A DNA stretch of 64,000 nucleotides from JANSYP01 sp038751255 (GTDB lineage: Bacteria; Pseudomonadota; Alphaproteobacteria; Rhodobacterales; Rhodobacteraceae). The stretch lies in the NCBI GenBank assembly GCA_038751255.1, contig JBCDGN010000004.1:1-64000 (forward strand), read 5' to 3'. Below, in pieces: positions 33,907-43,594 of the stretch (position 1 is its first letter; each line of letters opens with the position of its first letter). Made by a program: the position numbers and the translations under genes. Under the pieces are notes generated by a model. That model did not search any database. It saw nothing but the letters and a program-made list of their open reading frames with translations, and was not told the origin of the DNA.

Positions 33907-34952
33907 GCGTTCACACCCAAGCGTTCGCCAACCCCATGACGCTGTTGCAGGTTGCGCCACCAAACCTCGTTCTCAAGGTACCAGTCGACGGTTTGTTCCA
34001 GGCCTTGCTCCACTGTCACGGAGGGCCGCCATCCGAGTTCTTCGCGGATGCGTGTCGGATCGATCGCGTAGCGCGCATCGTGCCCGGGCCGATCGGTGAC
34101 AAAAGTGATCTGATCTGCATAAGACCCAGTCGCCTTAGGACGCTTGCGATCAAGAATTCCGCAGAGAGTTCTGACCAATTCGAGATTGGTTTTTTCGTTC
34201 TCGCCCCCGATATTGTAGCTTCGTCCAAGCACGCCCTTCTCGACAACCAAAAGCAGTGCATCCGCGTGATCTTCGACAAACAGCCAGTCGCGTATATTCG
34301 ACCCATCACCGTAGATAGGCAAGGGCTTCCCGGCGAGCGCGTTGAGGATGATCACGGGCACAAGTTTTTCCGGAAAATGGAACGGCCCGTAATTGTTGGA
34401 ACAATTCGTCAGAACGACCGGAAGGCCATAGGTTTCGTGCCAAGCGCGCACAAGATGATCTGAGGAGGCCTTCGAAGCTGAGTAAGGAGACCGCGGATCA
34501 TAGGGAGTGTCTTCGGTAAACTGTACCGAAGGGTCAGACGGCAAAGAGCCGAAAACCTCGTCGGTTGAGATATGATGGAACCGAAAGCTTGTTGGCTTTC
34601 CTGCATCGTCCCAATAGCTCCGGGCCGCTTGCAACATCTCATAGGTACCCATCACATTGGTCTCGATAAATGTGCCGGGACCATCAATCGACCGATCTAC
34701 ATGACTTTCGGCCGCTAGATGCATCACCGCATCCGGTTGATGTCGTATGAAGACACGTTTCAACGCGGCACCATCCCGAATATCGGCATGTTCGAACTGA
34801 TAGAGAGGGCTGTCGGAAACCGAGGCGAGATTGTCTAAGCACGCGGCATAGGTCAGCGCATCGAGATTGATGACATTATGGCCTCGCGACACTGCAAGAC
34901 GCACGACGGCCGAACCAATAAACCCAGCGCCACCCGTGACGAGGATCTTCAT
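33903..34952 (-). CDS. rfbB: dTDP-glucose 4,6-dehydratase
   Basis: Second step, forming dTDP-4-keto-6-deoxyglucose. Extended SDR: TGGAGFIGS for NAD binding, STDEVFGS (with the Asp-Glu acid/base pair), YSASKASSDH for the Tyr/Lys pair and TNCSNNYGP. 349 residues, standard. Overlaps rfbC and rfbD by four bases each. Confidence 0.96.
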   Translation of the reverse strand: MKILVTGGAGFIGSAVVRLAVSRGHNVINLDALTYAACLDNLASVSDSPLYQFEHADIRDGAALKRVFIRHQPDAVMHLAAESHVDRSIDGPGTFIETNVMGTYEMLQAARSYWDDAGKPTSFRFHHISTDEVFGSLPSDPSVQFTEDTPYDPRSPYSASKASSDHLVRAWHETYGLPVVLTNCSNNYGPFHFPEKLVPVIILNALAGKPLPIYGDGSNIRDWLFVEDHADALLLVVEKGVLGRSYNIGGENEKTNLELVRTLCGILDRKRPKATGSYADQITFVTDRPGHDARYAIDPTRIREELGWRPSVTVEQGLEQTVDWYLENEVWWRNLQQRHGVGERLGVNA

Positions 34953-35518
34953 GCCATGGCCTCATAGGCGAAGGGCGATGCAAATTCTGCGAGAAGAGGC
35001 GCTTTCGCATCCTTCCCCGATAGGATGACTTTGCTCGTGTCGATCCCCCAATCGATGCCAATGTCGGGATCATCGAACCGGACGGCGCCATCACAGTCTG
35101 GCGCGTAAAAATCGGAGCACTTGTACAAAAGCTGTGAGTTCGGCACTAGTGTGGCAAATCCGTGTAAGAATCCTGTTGGCACGTACAACTGATTTCCCAG
35201 ATCGGCAGAAAGCTCCACCGCAACCCAATCACCATAGGTTGGTGAGCCCTGGCGGATATCGACGGCCACGTCCAACACACGACCCGCACCGACGCGCACC
35301 AGTTTGGCTTGCGCATGAGGCGGCGATTGAAAATGCAGTCCACGCACGGTCCCGACATCCCGTGAGAGGGAATGGTTGTCCTGGACAAAGACGGTCGAGA
35401 TGCCTGCATCGGCCATGACATTGGCGTTGTAGACTTCTGAGAAAAACCCGCGATCATCGCCGAACCGTTTCGGGATAAACTCTATCACGCCGGGCAGCGC
35501 TGTTTCATTGATCTGCAC
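34949..35518 (-). CDS. rfbC: dTDP-4-dehydrorhamnose 3,5-epimerase
   Basis: Cupin-fold epimerase for step three. FGDDRGFFSEVYN, GLHFQSPPHAQAKLVR (with the catalytic His), the DLRKGSPTYG-like segment DIRQGSPTYG and PTGFLHGFATL match the family. I place the start at GTG 35518 (VQINETALPGV) with GAGG ahead; it gives 189 residues, the family size. The longer frame back to 35599 has an implausible Cys-rich start. First gene of the rfb operon. Confidence 0.93.
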   Translation of the reverse strand: MQINETALPGVIEFIPKRFGDDRGFFSEVYNANVMADAGISTVFVQDNHSLSRDVGTVRGLHFQSPPHAQAKLVRVGAGRVLDVAVDIRQGSPTYGDWVAVELSADLGNQLYVPTGFLHGFATLVPNSQLLYKCSDFYAPDCDGAVRFDDPDIGIDWGIDTSKVILSGKDAKAPLLAEFASPFAYEAMA

Positions 35519-35597
35519 GAGAGCCTCACTGACAACATTAGGGCGAACCAAACACACGACGCGAGCATATATAGGACAACTATAAAGATCACATCGC

Positions 35598-35621
35598 AAA
35601 ACAGCCGCAGTTTGCTGTTTT
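35598..35621. repeat. Perfect 8-bp inverted repeat between rfbC and mnhA
   Basis: AAAACAGC (35598-35605), eight bases CGCAGTTT, GCTGTTTT (35614-35621). It lies in the 208-base divergent region, 80 bases upstream of rfbC and about 105 upstream of mnhA. It could be an operator for either operon, or a small hairpin. Nothing else in this intergenic stretch was recognised. Confidence 0.4.
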
Positions 35622-35726
35622 CAAGCGCAGTTTCCGGGTCAATAATGCCGCAGCCGCAAATGTGGAAATGCGGTTTTGATTTGCTTTTGGGTCTGATTAT
35701 CTAGCTGACGCGGCAGGAGGAAAAGA

Positions 35727-38006
35727 ATGGGATCGAGCGATACGGCCGATGCGCGCGCGCTTAGCGTGGCAGGTTTGTTGCCCTGTGCGATCTCGTTGGC
35801 GCTTTTTCTTTGGCTCTCAGGCTTCATTCCGGAAATCGCCGCCGGAGAAACCGTGCGCTACGCGACTCCCTGGGTGCCCAGCCTTGGCGTTGCGCTAAGC
35901 TTCGTGCTCGACGGACTTGGTCTGACCTTCGCGTTGCTTATCACTGGGATCGGTTTTCTCGTGATGCTCTATTCAGCCAAGTATCTGGCAGGACATATCC
36001 ATCACACGCGGTTCTCAGTTTACTTGACCGCCTTTATGCTGTCGATGCTTGGTCTGGTCTTGGCTGACAACCTGATTTTACTGTTTGTTTTCTGGGAATT
36101 GACGACGGTCACGTCCTTTTTGCTGATCGGATTTTCACACAACAATCCAGACTCGCGCCGCTCAGCGCTCCAAGCGATGCTTGTCACCGCTGGAGGTGGC
36201 CTGTCGATGTTGCCCGGGCTGTTGTTGATCGGTTCGGTCGCGGGCACCTATGAACTGTCTGAGATCCGGGCGATGGGCGGTATTCTGCGGGACAGCACGT
36301 ACTACTTGCCAATCCTGATCCTGATCCTCTGCGGAGCTTTCACCAAATCCGCGCAGGTTCCGTTTCATTTCTGGTTGCCCAACGCGATGGCTGCCCCAAC
36401 CCCGGTCAGCGCCTATCTCCATTCCGCAACGATGGTGAAGGGCGGCGTGTACCTGCTGGCCAGAATGCATCCCTCGCTGTCGGGTACAGATGTCTGGATG
36501 TGGACGCTCGCAATTTTCGGTGCGGTGACCGCGGTTTTCGCATCAGTATTGTCGCTGCGGCAAACCGATCTCAAACTGGCGCTCGCCTACACAACGCTCA
36601 TGGCGCTCGGCACGCTGGTGATGTTTCTCTCTGCCTCGAATGCCTACGCAATCACCGCCATGGCGACCTTCTTGGTTGTGCATTCCTTTTACAAGGCGGC
36701 GCTCTTCCTGGCCGTTGGCTGTATTGATCATCAAACTGGGACACGGGATGCCAGGATTTTGGGCGGTCTTTGGCGCAAAATGCCTATCACGGCGCTCGCG
36801 GCCGGGTTGGCCGCGCTCTCCATGGCGGGCGTTCCACCCTTTCTAGGCTTCATTGCAAAAGAGTTTCTCTACAAAGGCGCGCTCGAGGCACCAACCATGC
36901 TTTTGCTGGTCGGAGCGGCCTTTGCCGCGAGTGCGATGATGTTTGCCGTCGCGGGGATTGTGGCCTTTAAACCATTTTATGGCTCTGGGAAGGCCATGGA
37001 CCCCGACAAACCTGTCGATGGCGAAGCGCCGTGGTTTATGTTTTTCGGCCCACTGGTGTTGGGTGTTGCGGGCATCGCCTTTGGGCTCGCCCCGCATGTG
37101 ATAGAGAGCATCAGCATTGCGCCGACGGTTGGCTCCTTGCTGGGCGATCTCTCACAGGCCAAGCATTTGCATCTTTGGGCCGGCGTGAACACCGCCCTGA
37201 TCCTCAGCCTTCTGACATTCGCGACTGGCTTCGTGATCTATGCGCTACATCTGCGCATCCGAGCCGGACTGGAAAAGCTGGCCGAAACGACGCCGGACTC
37301 AGATGTTCTTTGGGATAAATTGCTTGCGTCAAGCGAAGCCGGGATGACCCGATTCACAAACTTTATCCAAAACGGGGTTCTCAAACGTTACCTAACGACC
37401 GTCTTCGGGACATTGGCGATTTTTCTTGCCATCTCACTCATCCTCGGACGCCCGAACCTGGCCGAAGTCAGCTTCCCCAATGTCGAATTAAAGCACTGGT
37501 CAATCTTTGTTCTGACAATTATGGGCGTGGCACTTGTGTTGGCGACGCGCTCAAGGATCGTTGCGATTGCGAGCTTGGGCGTTGTCGGCATCGGGGTCGC
37601 TTTGATCTTCATCATGTTCGGCGCGCCGGATGTCGCGATAACGCAGCTTCTGGTGGAAACTCTGGCCGTGGTTCTTTTCGCTTTGGCATCCCTGCGCTTG
37701 CCGGGATTGCCGAAGCGAGACGAGGTTCCGAGGCGATGGGGCGATCTGGTCTTTGCCTGCTTCGTCGGTGGGATGATCATGATTGTTCTGCTTGCCGACA
37801 CTGCGGGGTCGTTCAACCTTGCGCTCACCCAGTACTTTGAGACAGCGAGTTATCCCGATGCCTATGGGCGCAATATCGTCAACGTGATCTTGGTCGACTT
37901 CCGCGCGGTGGATACTTTCGGTGAAATCTCGGTGGTCGCGATTGCAGCGCTCTCTGCTGTGGCGTTGTTGCGCCAGCGCATCCGTGTGCGGGGGAGCCGA
38001 TCATGA
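35727..38006 (+). CDS. mnhA: Mrp-type Na+/H+ antiporter subunit A
   Basis: Large membrane subunit (759 residues, some 20 helices) homologous to NuoL/ND5 of respiratory complex I. The proton-channel motif region SHNNPDSRRSALQAML, QVPFHFWLPNAMAAPTPVSAYLHSATMVKGGVYLLAR and the Lys in the second half-channel are present. The C-terminal third carries the extra domain typical of MnhA (IVAIASLGVVGIGVALIF, VTQLLVETLAVVL-like ITQLLVETLAVVLFALASLRL). AGGAGG lies ahead of the start ATG. It works with subunits B-G as one complex, exporting Na+ and other monovalent cations at the cost of protons. Start of a seven-gene operon, each gene tightly linked to the next. Confidence 0.94.
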   Translation: MGSSDTADARALSVAGLLPCAISLALFLWLSGFIPEIAAGETVRYATPWVPSLGVALSFVLDGLGLTFALLITGIGFLVMLYSAKYLAGHIHHTRFSVYLTAFMLSMLGLVLADNLILLFVFWELTTVTSFLLIGFSHNNPDSRRSALQAMLVTAGGGLSMLPGLLLIGSVAGTYELSEIRAMGGILRDSTYYLPILILILCGAFTKSAQVPFHFWLPNAMAAPTPVSAYLHSATMVKGGVYLLARMHPSLSGTDVWMWTLAIFGAVTAVFASVLSLRQTDLKLALAYTTLMALGTLVMFLSASNAYAITAMATFLVVHSFYKAALFLAVGCIDHQTGTRDARILGGLWRKMPITALAAGLAALSMAGVPPFLGFIAKEFLYKGALEAPTMLLLVGAAFAASAMMFAVAGIVAFKPFYGSGKAMDPDKPVDGEAPWFMFFGPLVLGVAGIAFGLAPHVIESISIAPTVGSLLGDLSQAKHLHLWAGVNTALILSLLTFATGFVIYALHLRIRAGLEKLAETTPDSDVLWDKLLASSEAGMTRFTNFIQNGVLKRYLTTVFGTLAIFLAISLILGRPNLAEVSFPNVELKHWSIFVLTIMGVALVLATRSRIVAIASLGVVGIGVALIFIMFGAPDVAITQLLVETLAVVLFALASLRLPGLPKRDEVPRRWGDLVFACFVGGMIMIVLLADTAGSFNLALTQYFETASYPDAYGRNIVNVILVDFRAVDTFGEISVVAIAALSAVALLRQRIRVRGSRS

Positions 38007-38425
38007 AGTCCATCATCCTCATCGCGGCAAGCCGAGTTATTGTCCCCCTTTTGCTGATCTTCTCCGTCTACATGCTTTGGCGCGGTCATAATGAGCCGGG
38101 CGGCGGCTTTATCGGTGGGCTGATCGGAGCCTTAGGGTTTGTGGTTTATGCCATATCCTCTGGGACCGAAGCAGTCCGCGAAGCCCTACGCGTCAAACCG
38201 GAATACATCGCTATGGCAGGGCTCGCGATGGCGCTCTTATCAGGGTTCATGTCCCTGCCCTTCAACGAGGATTTTCTGACCGGTCAATGGCTCTTTATCG
38301 GCGCAAGCGAGGGCGAAAAGGGGTTTCCACTCTCCTCGGTGTTGCTGTTCGACATTGGCGTTTATGCGGTGGTCATGGGCTCCGTCCTGGCAATTGTCTT
38401 CGCGCTTGAAGAGGAGGTCGAGTAG
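38003..38425 (+). CDS. mnhB: Na+/H+ antiporter subunit B
   Basis: A 140-residue membrane protein of the MnhB family: RVIVPLLLIFSVYMLWRGHNEPGGGFIGGLIGALGFVVY covers the diagnostic segment with the HNEPGGGF signature. Overlaps mnhA by four bases. Confidence 0.93.
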   Translation: MKSIILIAASRVIVPLLLIFSVYMLWRGHNEPGGGFIGGLIGALGFVVYAISSGTEAVREALRVKPEYIAMAGLAMALLSGFMSLPFNEDFLTGQWLFIGASEGEKGFPLSSVLLFDIGVYAVVMGSVLAIVFALEEEVE

Positions 38426-38429
38426 TACG

Positions 38430-38798
38430 ATGGAACCCCTCCTCGCGATTTTAGTTGGCGTGTTGATCGCCGCGGCGGTCTATCTGATGCTCGACCGCAA
38501 TTTGTTGCGTTTTTTGTTTGGGCTGCTTCTGATTTCGAACGGCGCGAATTTGATTATCTTTGCCGCGGGACGCACCACGGCTGGGAAACCACCGCTTGTG
38601 CCCGAAGGTGCAGATGCCCCCTTGAGCACGGTCGCGAACGCCCTGCCACAAGCGCTTGTACTCACCGCGATTGTCATCGGTTTTGGGCTTTTCGCCTTTG
38701 CCCTGGTTCTGGCGTTGCGGGCCTATGACACTCTTGGCACATTAGACACGACGGAAATGCGCCTCGCAGAGCCGCGCGAGGAAGAGAACGACCCATGA
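38430..38798 (+). CDS. mnhC: Na+/H+ antiporter subunit C
   Basis: A 122-residue homologue of NuoK with three helices. Typical segments are YLMLDRNLLRFLFGLLLISNGANLIIF and PLSTVANALPQALVLTAIVIGFGLFAF. The start is ATG 38430, four bases after the mnhB stop; a longer frame from 38355 lies in mnhB. Four-base overlap with mnhD. Confidence 0.93.
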   Translation: MEPLLAILVGVLIAAAVYLMLDRNLLRFLFGLLLISNGANLIIFAAGRTTAGKPPLVPEGADAPLSTVANALPQALVLTAIVIGFGLFAFALVLALRAYDTLGTLDTTEMRLAEPREEENDP

Positions 38799-40294
38799 GC
38801 TGGCTGCTCGCTTTCCCCCTACTCATCCCCTTCATCACCGCCGTACCCTGCTATTTCTACGCAGAACGCCCTGAGATGTCGGCACGTATCTCTTTGATGG
38901 GATCGCTCGCGGCTCTGGTGGCGGCGCTCCTTTTGTTCCTCCGCGTTTCCGAAGACGGCGTGGTCGCAGGGCAAATGGGCGGATGGGCGGCGCCCTTTGG
39001 GATCACGCTTGTGGCTGATATGCTTTCCGCGATCTTGGTGGTAGTCACTGCGCTGATCGGGGTGGCTGTCGCATTTTACGCCCAAGGAGAAATCGAATTC
39101 GAGCAATCGCAAATTGGATATCACGCGATCTTTCAAGCACTCCTTGGCGGGGTCACGGGCGCATTTCTAACCGGCGATATTTTCAACCTTTATGTCTGGT
39201 TTGAGGTGATGCTGATTGCGTCCTTCGGCCTTCTCATCATTGGCGGCCGGGCAGAACAAATCGATGGCGCGGTAAAGTATGTTGCGCTGAACCTCGTCTC
39301 CACCATTCTGTTCTTATCGGGAATCGGGCTGCTTTACGGTGTCACTGGAACGCTGAATATGGCCGATCTGAATGCCGCCGTCGCCAATAGCGAAAAGCAG
39401 GGGCTGCTCAGCGTCATCGCTATCTTCTTCATTTTCGCTTTTGCGATGAAGGCGGCTGTATTTCCACTCTATTCTTGGTTGCCTGCGGCCTATCACACAC
39501 CGGCTTTTGCGGTATCCGCGGTGTTTGCCGCGCTATTGACCAAGGTCGGGATCTACTCTCTCCTGCGGGTGTTCACCTTGGTCTTCGATCTCGAAGGCAG
39601 CTTTGGGCAAGATCTGCTCTTGTGGGCTGCTGTGCTCACTATGCTTGCTGGCGTTGCAGGGGCTTTGGCCGCAACCGATATCCGCAAGGTTCTCTCCTAT
39701 CAGGTGATTGCGTCCATTGGCTCGCTCGTCCTTGGGCTCGCCATTTATTCGCCCTTGGCGATTGCCGGGGCCATTTTCTATCTTATCCACAACATGATGG
39801 TGAAGGGTGTTCTTTTCATGTCGGCTGGCGTTATGACACGCCTGACCGGAGGCAGCGATCTGCGGCGAATTGGAGGACTTTATGCCAGCACCCCCGTCTT
39901 TGCGCTTATCTTTCTCGTCGCGGGGTTCACCCTCGCTGGGTTCCCACCACTGACAGGGTTCTGGGCCAAACTGATGCTGGTACAAGCCAGCCTTGACGCC
40001 AACGCGATCCTCCCAGCCGCCGTCATTTTGTTTGTTGGCCTGCTGACAATCTGGTCGATCTGCAAGATTTGGCTTGATGGGTTTCTCACCGCCCATCCTG
40101 AGGGAGAGGCGGAAACGCTGCCCCAACTGGGCAACACTCTCATCCCGCTGATGGTGCCAATTGTTGGATTGGTGGCGCTTTTGGTTCTGATGGGGCTCAT
40201 GCCAAATTACTTCATCGGCCTGGCGCAGACGGCCTCCGACCAACTGCTGAACCCGGAGCTTTACATCGACACGGTTCTTGGGGTGTCCGAATGA
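38795..40294 (+). CDS. mnhD: Na+/H+ antiporter subunit D
   Basis: NuoM/N-like membrane subunit of 499 residues with about 14 helices. FNLYVWFEVMLIASFGLL, AAVFPLYSWLPAAYHTPAFAVSA (TM with Lys/His), LLTKVGIYSLLRVF and the HNMMVKGVLFMSAG Lys helix are present. Four-base overlaps on both sides. Confidence 0.95.
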   Translation: MSWLLAFPLLIPFITAVPCYFYAERPEMSARISLMGSLAALVAALLLFLRVSEDGVVAGQMGGWAAPFGITLVADMLSAILVVVTALIGVAVAFYAQGEIEFEQSQIGYHAIFQALLGGVTGAFLTGDIFNLYVWFEVMLIASFGLLIIGGRAEQIDGAVKYVALNLVSTILFLSGIGLLYGVTGTLNMADLNAAVANSEKQGLLSVIAIFFIFAFAMKAAVFPLYSWLPAAYHTPAFAVSAVFAALLTKVGIYSLLRVFTLVFDLEGSFGQDLLLWAAVLTMLAGVAGALAATDIRKVLSYQVIASIGSLVLGLAIYSPLAIAGAIFYLIHNMMVKGVLFMSAGVMTRLTGGSDLRRIGGLYASTPVFALIFLVAGFTLAGFPPLTGFWAKLMLVQASLDANAILPAAVILFVGLLTIWSICKIWLDGFLTAHPEGEAETLPQLGNTLIPLMVPIVGLVALLVLMGLMPNYFIGLAQTASDQLLNPELYIDTVLGVSE

Positions 40295-40770
40295 ACCTCT
40301 TTACGATCAATATTCTTCTCGCAGCTGTTTGGGCCGCGTTCATGAGCAGCTTTAACTTTCCAACGCTGCTTGCCGGATATGCCATTGGATTTGGAGCGCT
40401 TTGGGCGGCGCAACCTCTTTACAATCAACCGAGCGGGTATTTCAGGCGTGTTTGGCGGATCGTCAAATTGACGGTATACTTCACCTACGAACTTGTCATG
40501 TCGAGTGTGCAGGTGGTGCGCGCTGTGCTCGCTCCGGGCGATGTCTCAACACCCAAAATAGTGGAAATGCCTCTTGATGCGAAAAGCGATGCAGAGATCT
40601 TGCTGGTCAGCAGCTTGATTTCGCTCACGCCCGGCACCCTCAGCCTTGACGTGTCAGAAGATCGTGGGATCCTGTATGTGCATTCGATGTTTGCGCAAGA
40701 CCCCGATGCCATCGTTGCTGACCTCAAATCCGGGATGGAGAGGCTTGTCGTGGAGGTTTTCGAGCCATGA
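40291..40770 (+). CDS. mnhE: Na+/H+ antiporter subunit E
   Basis: A 159-residue subunit: two N-terminal helices and a cytoplasmic C-terminus. SSLISLTPGTLSLDV is the diagnostic MnhE motif. Four-base overlaps on both sides. Confidence 0.93.
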   Translation: MNLFTINILLAAVWAAFMSSFNFPTLLAGYAIGFGALWAAQPLYNQPSGYFRRVWRIVKLTVYFTYELVMSSVQVVRAVLAPGDVSTPKIVEMPLDAKSDAEILLVSSLISLTPGTLSLDVSEDRGILYVHSMFAQDPDAIVADLKSGMERLVVEVFEP

Positions 40771-41135
40771 GCGGACTGGTCCCGATTGCCGTCAACATTT
40801 CATTCGGACTGATTATCCTCTCGATCTTGTTGGGCTTCTATCGTCTCGCCCGTGGCCCAAGTTTGGCTGATCGCGTGGTTGCGCTTGATATGATGACGGT
40901 GTCGATTGTTGCGTTTTGCGCGCTCTTCGCGATCCGAACAGATGACACCGTGTTTTTGGACATCGCCTTGGTTCTTGCCTTGGTTGGATTTCTGGCGACT
41001 GTCGCACTCGCGCGATTTGCCGAACGCGGCCTAGAGAAAATGACCGGCAAAGGCGATGTGTCTTTTATTGACGATGCTTCTAACACTTCATCCGATACAG
41101 ACACTGAACAGGATAAAGAGCCTGCGCAATCATGA
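40767..41135 (+). CDS. mnhF: Na+/H+ antiporter subunit F
   Basis: A 122-residue subunit with three helices. RLARGPSLADRVVALDMM is the MnhF signature; FLDIALVLALVGFLATVALARF follows. The tail (from about residue 90) is acidic and Ser/Thr-rich, longer than in most members. Four-base overlaps on both sides. Confidence 0.92.
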   Translation: MSGLVPIAVNISFGLIILSILLGFYRLARGPSLADRVVALDMMTVSIVAFCALFAIRTDDTVFLDIALVLALVGFLATVALARFAERGLEKMTGKGDVSFIDDASNTSSDTDTEQDKEPAQS

Positions 41136-41434
41136 TTGAGATCACGATCGCTGTTTTGGCACTGGGTGGTGCCCTATTTGGGTTCTTTGCTGGCCTTGGC
41201 TTGGTGCGGCTGAACGGGGTGTTAAACCGCATGCATGCCTCTACCAAGGCCGGTACGTTGGGCAGCGCGCTCACGCTTGCGGCTGCGGCACTCTATTTCA
41301 AGGAAGCCGGAACAACCGTCCACGTCATAGCCATCATTCTGTTCTTGCTTTTCACCGCCCCGCTTGCCGCGCATATGATTGGACGCGCTGCCGCGCGATC
41401 ACTAAGAACAGGCAAGCCCTCGCCGCTCGACTAA
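41132..41434 (+). CDS. mnhG: Na+/H+ antiporter subunit G
   Basis: A 100-residue subunit with three helices, typical LVRLNGVLNRMHASTKAGTLGSAL and the C-terminal FTAPLAAHMIGRAA. Last gene of the mnh operon, facing the convergent flgI 46 bases away; no obvious terminator hairpin is seen between. Confidence 0.93.
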   Translation: MIEITIAVLALGGALFGFFAGLGLVRLNGVLNRMHASTKAGTLGSALTLAAAALYFKEAGTTVHVIAIILFLLFTAPLAAHMIGRAAARSLRTGKPSPLD

Positions 41435-41480
41435 GGAGAGCAGGTCTACTTCTAACAAGTCTGGTCGGATCGAACGGTGA

Positions 41481-42584
41481 CTACCGAACGATAAATTCAG
41501 CATGCAGCGCGCCGGCTGCTTTGATGCTTTTGAGAATATCGATCATATCGCGTGGAGTGACACCCAGAGCGTTGAGCCCGGAAACAACCTCTGAAAGCGA
41601 CGTACCACCATTCACCTCTGCTAGGCCAGTTCCTTCATCTTCTACAATCTCGACATTTGTCCTCGGGACGACGACGGTCTGACCTTGTGCAAAAGGATTG
41701 GGTTGTACCGCCAAAGGCGCTTCTTGCACCCGAAGCGTCAGATTGCCCTGAGAAACAGCAACCCTGGAAATGCGCACGTCCTCTCCCATCACGATCGTTC
41801 CGGAACGCTGATCCACCACGACCCTTGCACGGGTCTGAGGTGTCACCGTCAAGTTCTCAATCCTTGCAAGCGCGCGTGTCGGAGACCCTTGTCCGGTTGC
41901 ACGGACATCCAGTTGAACAGTCCCGCCATCAATAGCTGAGGCAGGGCGACCACGAAACTCCGCGTTTATCACCTGTTCTATAAGGATGGCGGTGGTGAAG
42001 TCGGGTGTTCTAAGAGCCAGGCGCAGAGCTCCTAAAGAATTGAAATCAAATTCAACCTCACGTTCCACCCGCGCACCGGACGGGATCACGCCTGCGGTTG
42101 GGACACCCTCGGTGACTTGCGCGGCCTCTCCGCCCGCTGCAATACCGCCTGCGATCACCGTGCCTTGGGAGACCGCGTAGACTTGGCCGTCCGCTGCGTT
42201 GAGCGGGGTCATGATTAGCGTTCCACCCAAAAGACTGTCTGCATCCCCAATGGCAGATACGGTGACATCGATTTGACTGCCCACCCGCGCGAATGGGGGC
42301 AGTGTTGCCGTTACGAGCACTGCCGCGACATTTTTGGGGCGGAATTGCTCTCCGGTGACATTCACGCCCAATCTTTCGAGAATGTTCGTCATGATCTCTT
42401 CGGTAAATGGGGCGTTGCGCAGACCATCGCCCGTGCCGCTCAGGCCGACAACCAAACCGTAGCCGATAAGGTCATTGCCCCGAACGCCATCAAAATCAAC
42501 GAGATCCTTAAGGCGAATTTCACTCCCTACCGCCGCCATCGGCAGAAGACACGCAATCAATGCAAGCCTCAGAATGGATCTCAC
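41481..42584 (-). CDS. flgI: Flagellar P-ring protein FlgI
   Basis: Periplasmic P-ring subunit. Signal peptide MRSILRLALIACLLPMAAVG, then EIRLKDLVDFDGVRGNDLIG, GTGDGLRNAPFT, VGSQIDVTVSAIGDADSL and LNALGVTPRDMIDILKSIKAAGAL. At 367 residues it is full length. It overlaps flgL by four bases and is last in the minus operon flgE-flgK-flgL-flgI. Confidence 0.95.
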   Translation of the reverse strand: MRSILRLALIACLLPMAAVGSEIRLKDLVDFDGVRGNDLIGYGLVVGLSGTGDGLRNAPFTEEIMTNILERLGVNVTGEQFRPKNVAAVLVTATLPPFARVGSQIDVTVSAIGDADSLLGGTLIMTPLNAADGQVYAVSQGTVIAGGIAAGGEAAQVTEGVPTAGVIPSGARVEREVEFDFNSLGALRLALRTPDFTTAILIEQVINAEFRGRPASAIDGGTVQLDVRATGQGSPTRALARIENLTVTPQTRARVVVDQRSGTIVMGEDVRISRVAVSQGNLTLRVQEAPLAVQPNPFAQGQTVVVPRTNVEIVEDEGTGLAEVNGGTSLSEVVSGLNALGVTPRDMIDILKSIKAAGALHAEFIVR

Positions 42585-43591
42585 CGCAAATACTCCGCCA
42601 GAGACAATCGCGATAGACGGGCGGTTACCGCATAGAGTATGTCCAACTGCGCCTGGGCATCCTCAAGTTGTGTTGCGACATCAAAGGGATCAACACCGAT
42701 GAGTTTGTCCCGAGCCAACAAAAGGCTGGTCCGCTCTGTGGCGTTCCGAACCTCGGTTGTTTCAATATTTGCTTGTTCAGTGCCAAGCCTTGCACGCGCA
42801 CTGGTAAGATCCCGTTCGGATCTGATCATCCCGAGACCAACATCTTCCGCCAACAAGGCACGTTGATCATAGTTACCCGACAAAAGGCCTTCATCCATCA
42901 AAGCGGCAACGCTGAATTCCTTCAAAACTGCACGGATTTCATCATCTTGCGCACGCAAATCCAAAGTTGTGACGCTTGAATCCGAAATTTGAAATGGTGC
43001 AAGCGGGTTGGCGCCGCCCATGTAGGCGACGGTGTCGAAGCCGCCTCCCGGTGTGTCAAACCAAGCATCAACGGCGGTGCGAATATCGGCTGCAGAAGTG
43101 AGCCCTGCCAATGCTGTCGAAAGCGCAGACAGTATATCTTCTTTTGGTGCGAGCGCAGGTTGATCGACAGCATTGCCAGCAAAAAGACTTCTGTCTCCGT
43201 TGCGGGCGTTAAGCTGGTTTACCAGGGCATCAAAACGTTGGGACGCTTCGGTCACTGTGGCATCGAGTAGGCGTTCATCCCCGGGATTTACGGCGGTCAA
43301 AAGCTTTGCGCCGGTGTCACCCAACGTGTCTTGCATCGCCTCAAGGGCAGTTTGCATGCTCGCGGCGAAGTTTCCCGCTTCAACAATGACAATCGCATAG
43401 GCGTCCAAGCCCTTAAGGTCACTCTCGACGGAGGCCAGGCCGCTGAAATCGCCCCCCAGTCTTTGCGGAATGTCTGCGGCTTCGCCACTGGAAAGCTCAT
43501 CAATTAGGGCATCGATTGTCAGCCGCGCTGAAAGATTATGGCTGCGCATCGCATAGGACTGCGCCAAGTCACCGAGTCCGTTCATTGGCAT
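42581..43591 (-). CDS. flgL: Flagellar hook-associated protein FlgL-like
   Basis: A 336-residue flagellin-superfamily protein: an N-terminal flagellin-like helix (LAQSYAMRSHNLSARLTIDAL) and a C-terminal one (QLEDAQAQLDILYAVTARLSRLSLAEYLR). Its place after flgK supports FlgL, the hook-filament junction protein. The N-terminus is divergent from enterobacterial FlgL, as often in this group. The start may be ATG 43591 or the ATG two codons later. Secreted by the flagellar export system, so no signal peptide. Confidence 0.85.
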   Translation of the reverse strand: MPMNGLGDLAQSYAMRSHNLSARLTIDALIDELSSGEAADIPQRLGGDFSGLASVESDLKGLDAYAIVIVEAGNFAASMQTALEAMQDTLGDTGAKLLTAVNPGDERLLDATVTEASQRFDALVNQLNARNGDRSLFAGNAVDQPALAPKEDILSALSTALAGLTSAADIRTAVDAWFDTPGGGFDTVAYMGGANPLAPFQISDSSVTTLDLRAQDDEIRAVLKEFSVAALMDEGLLSGNYDQRALLAEDVGLGMIRSERDLTSARARLGTEQANIETTEVRNATERTSLLLARDKLIGVDPFDVATQLEDAQAQLDILYAVTARLSRLSLAEYLR

Positions 43592-43594
43592 GGC

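Noticed and set aside
39533..40243. Minus-strand frame of 236 codons
   Set aside because: It is antisense to mnhD; its charged, His/Asn/Gln-rich composition is an artefact of the complement of membrane codons.
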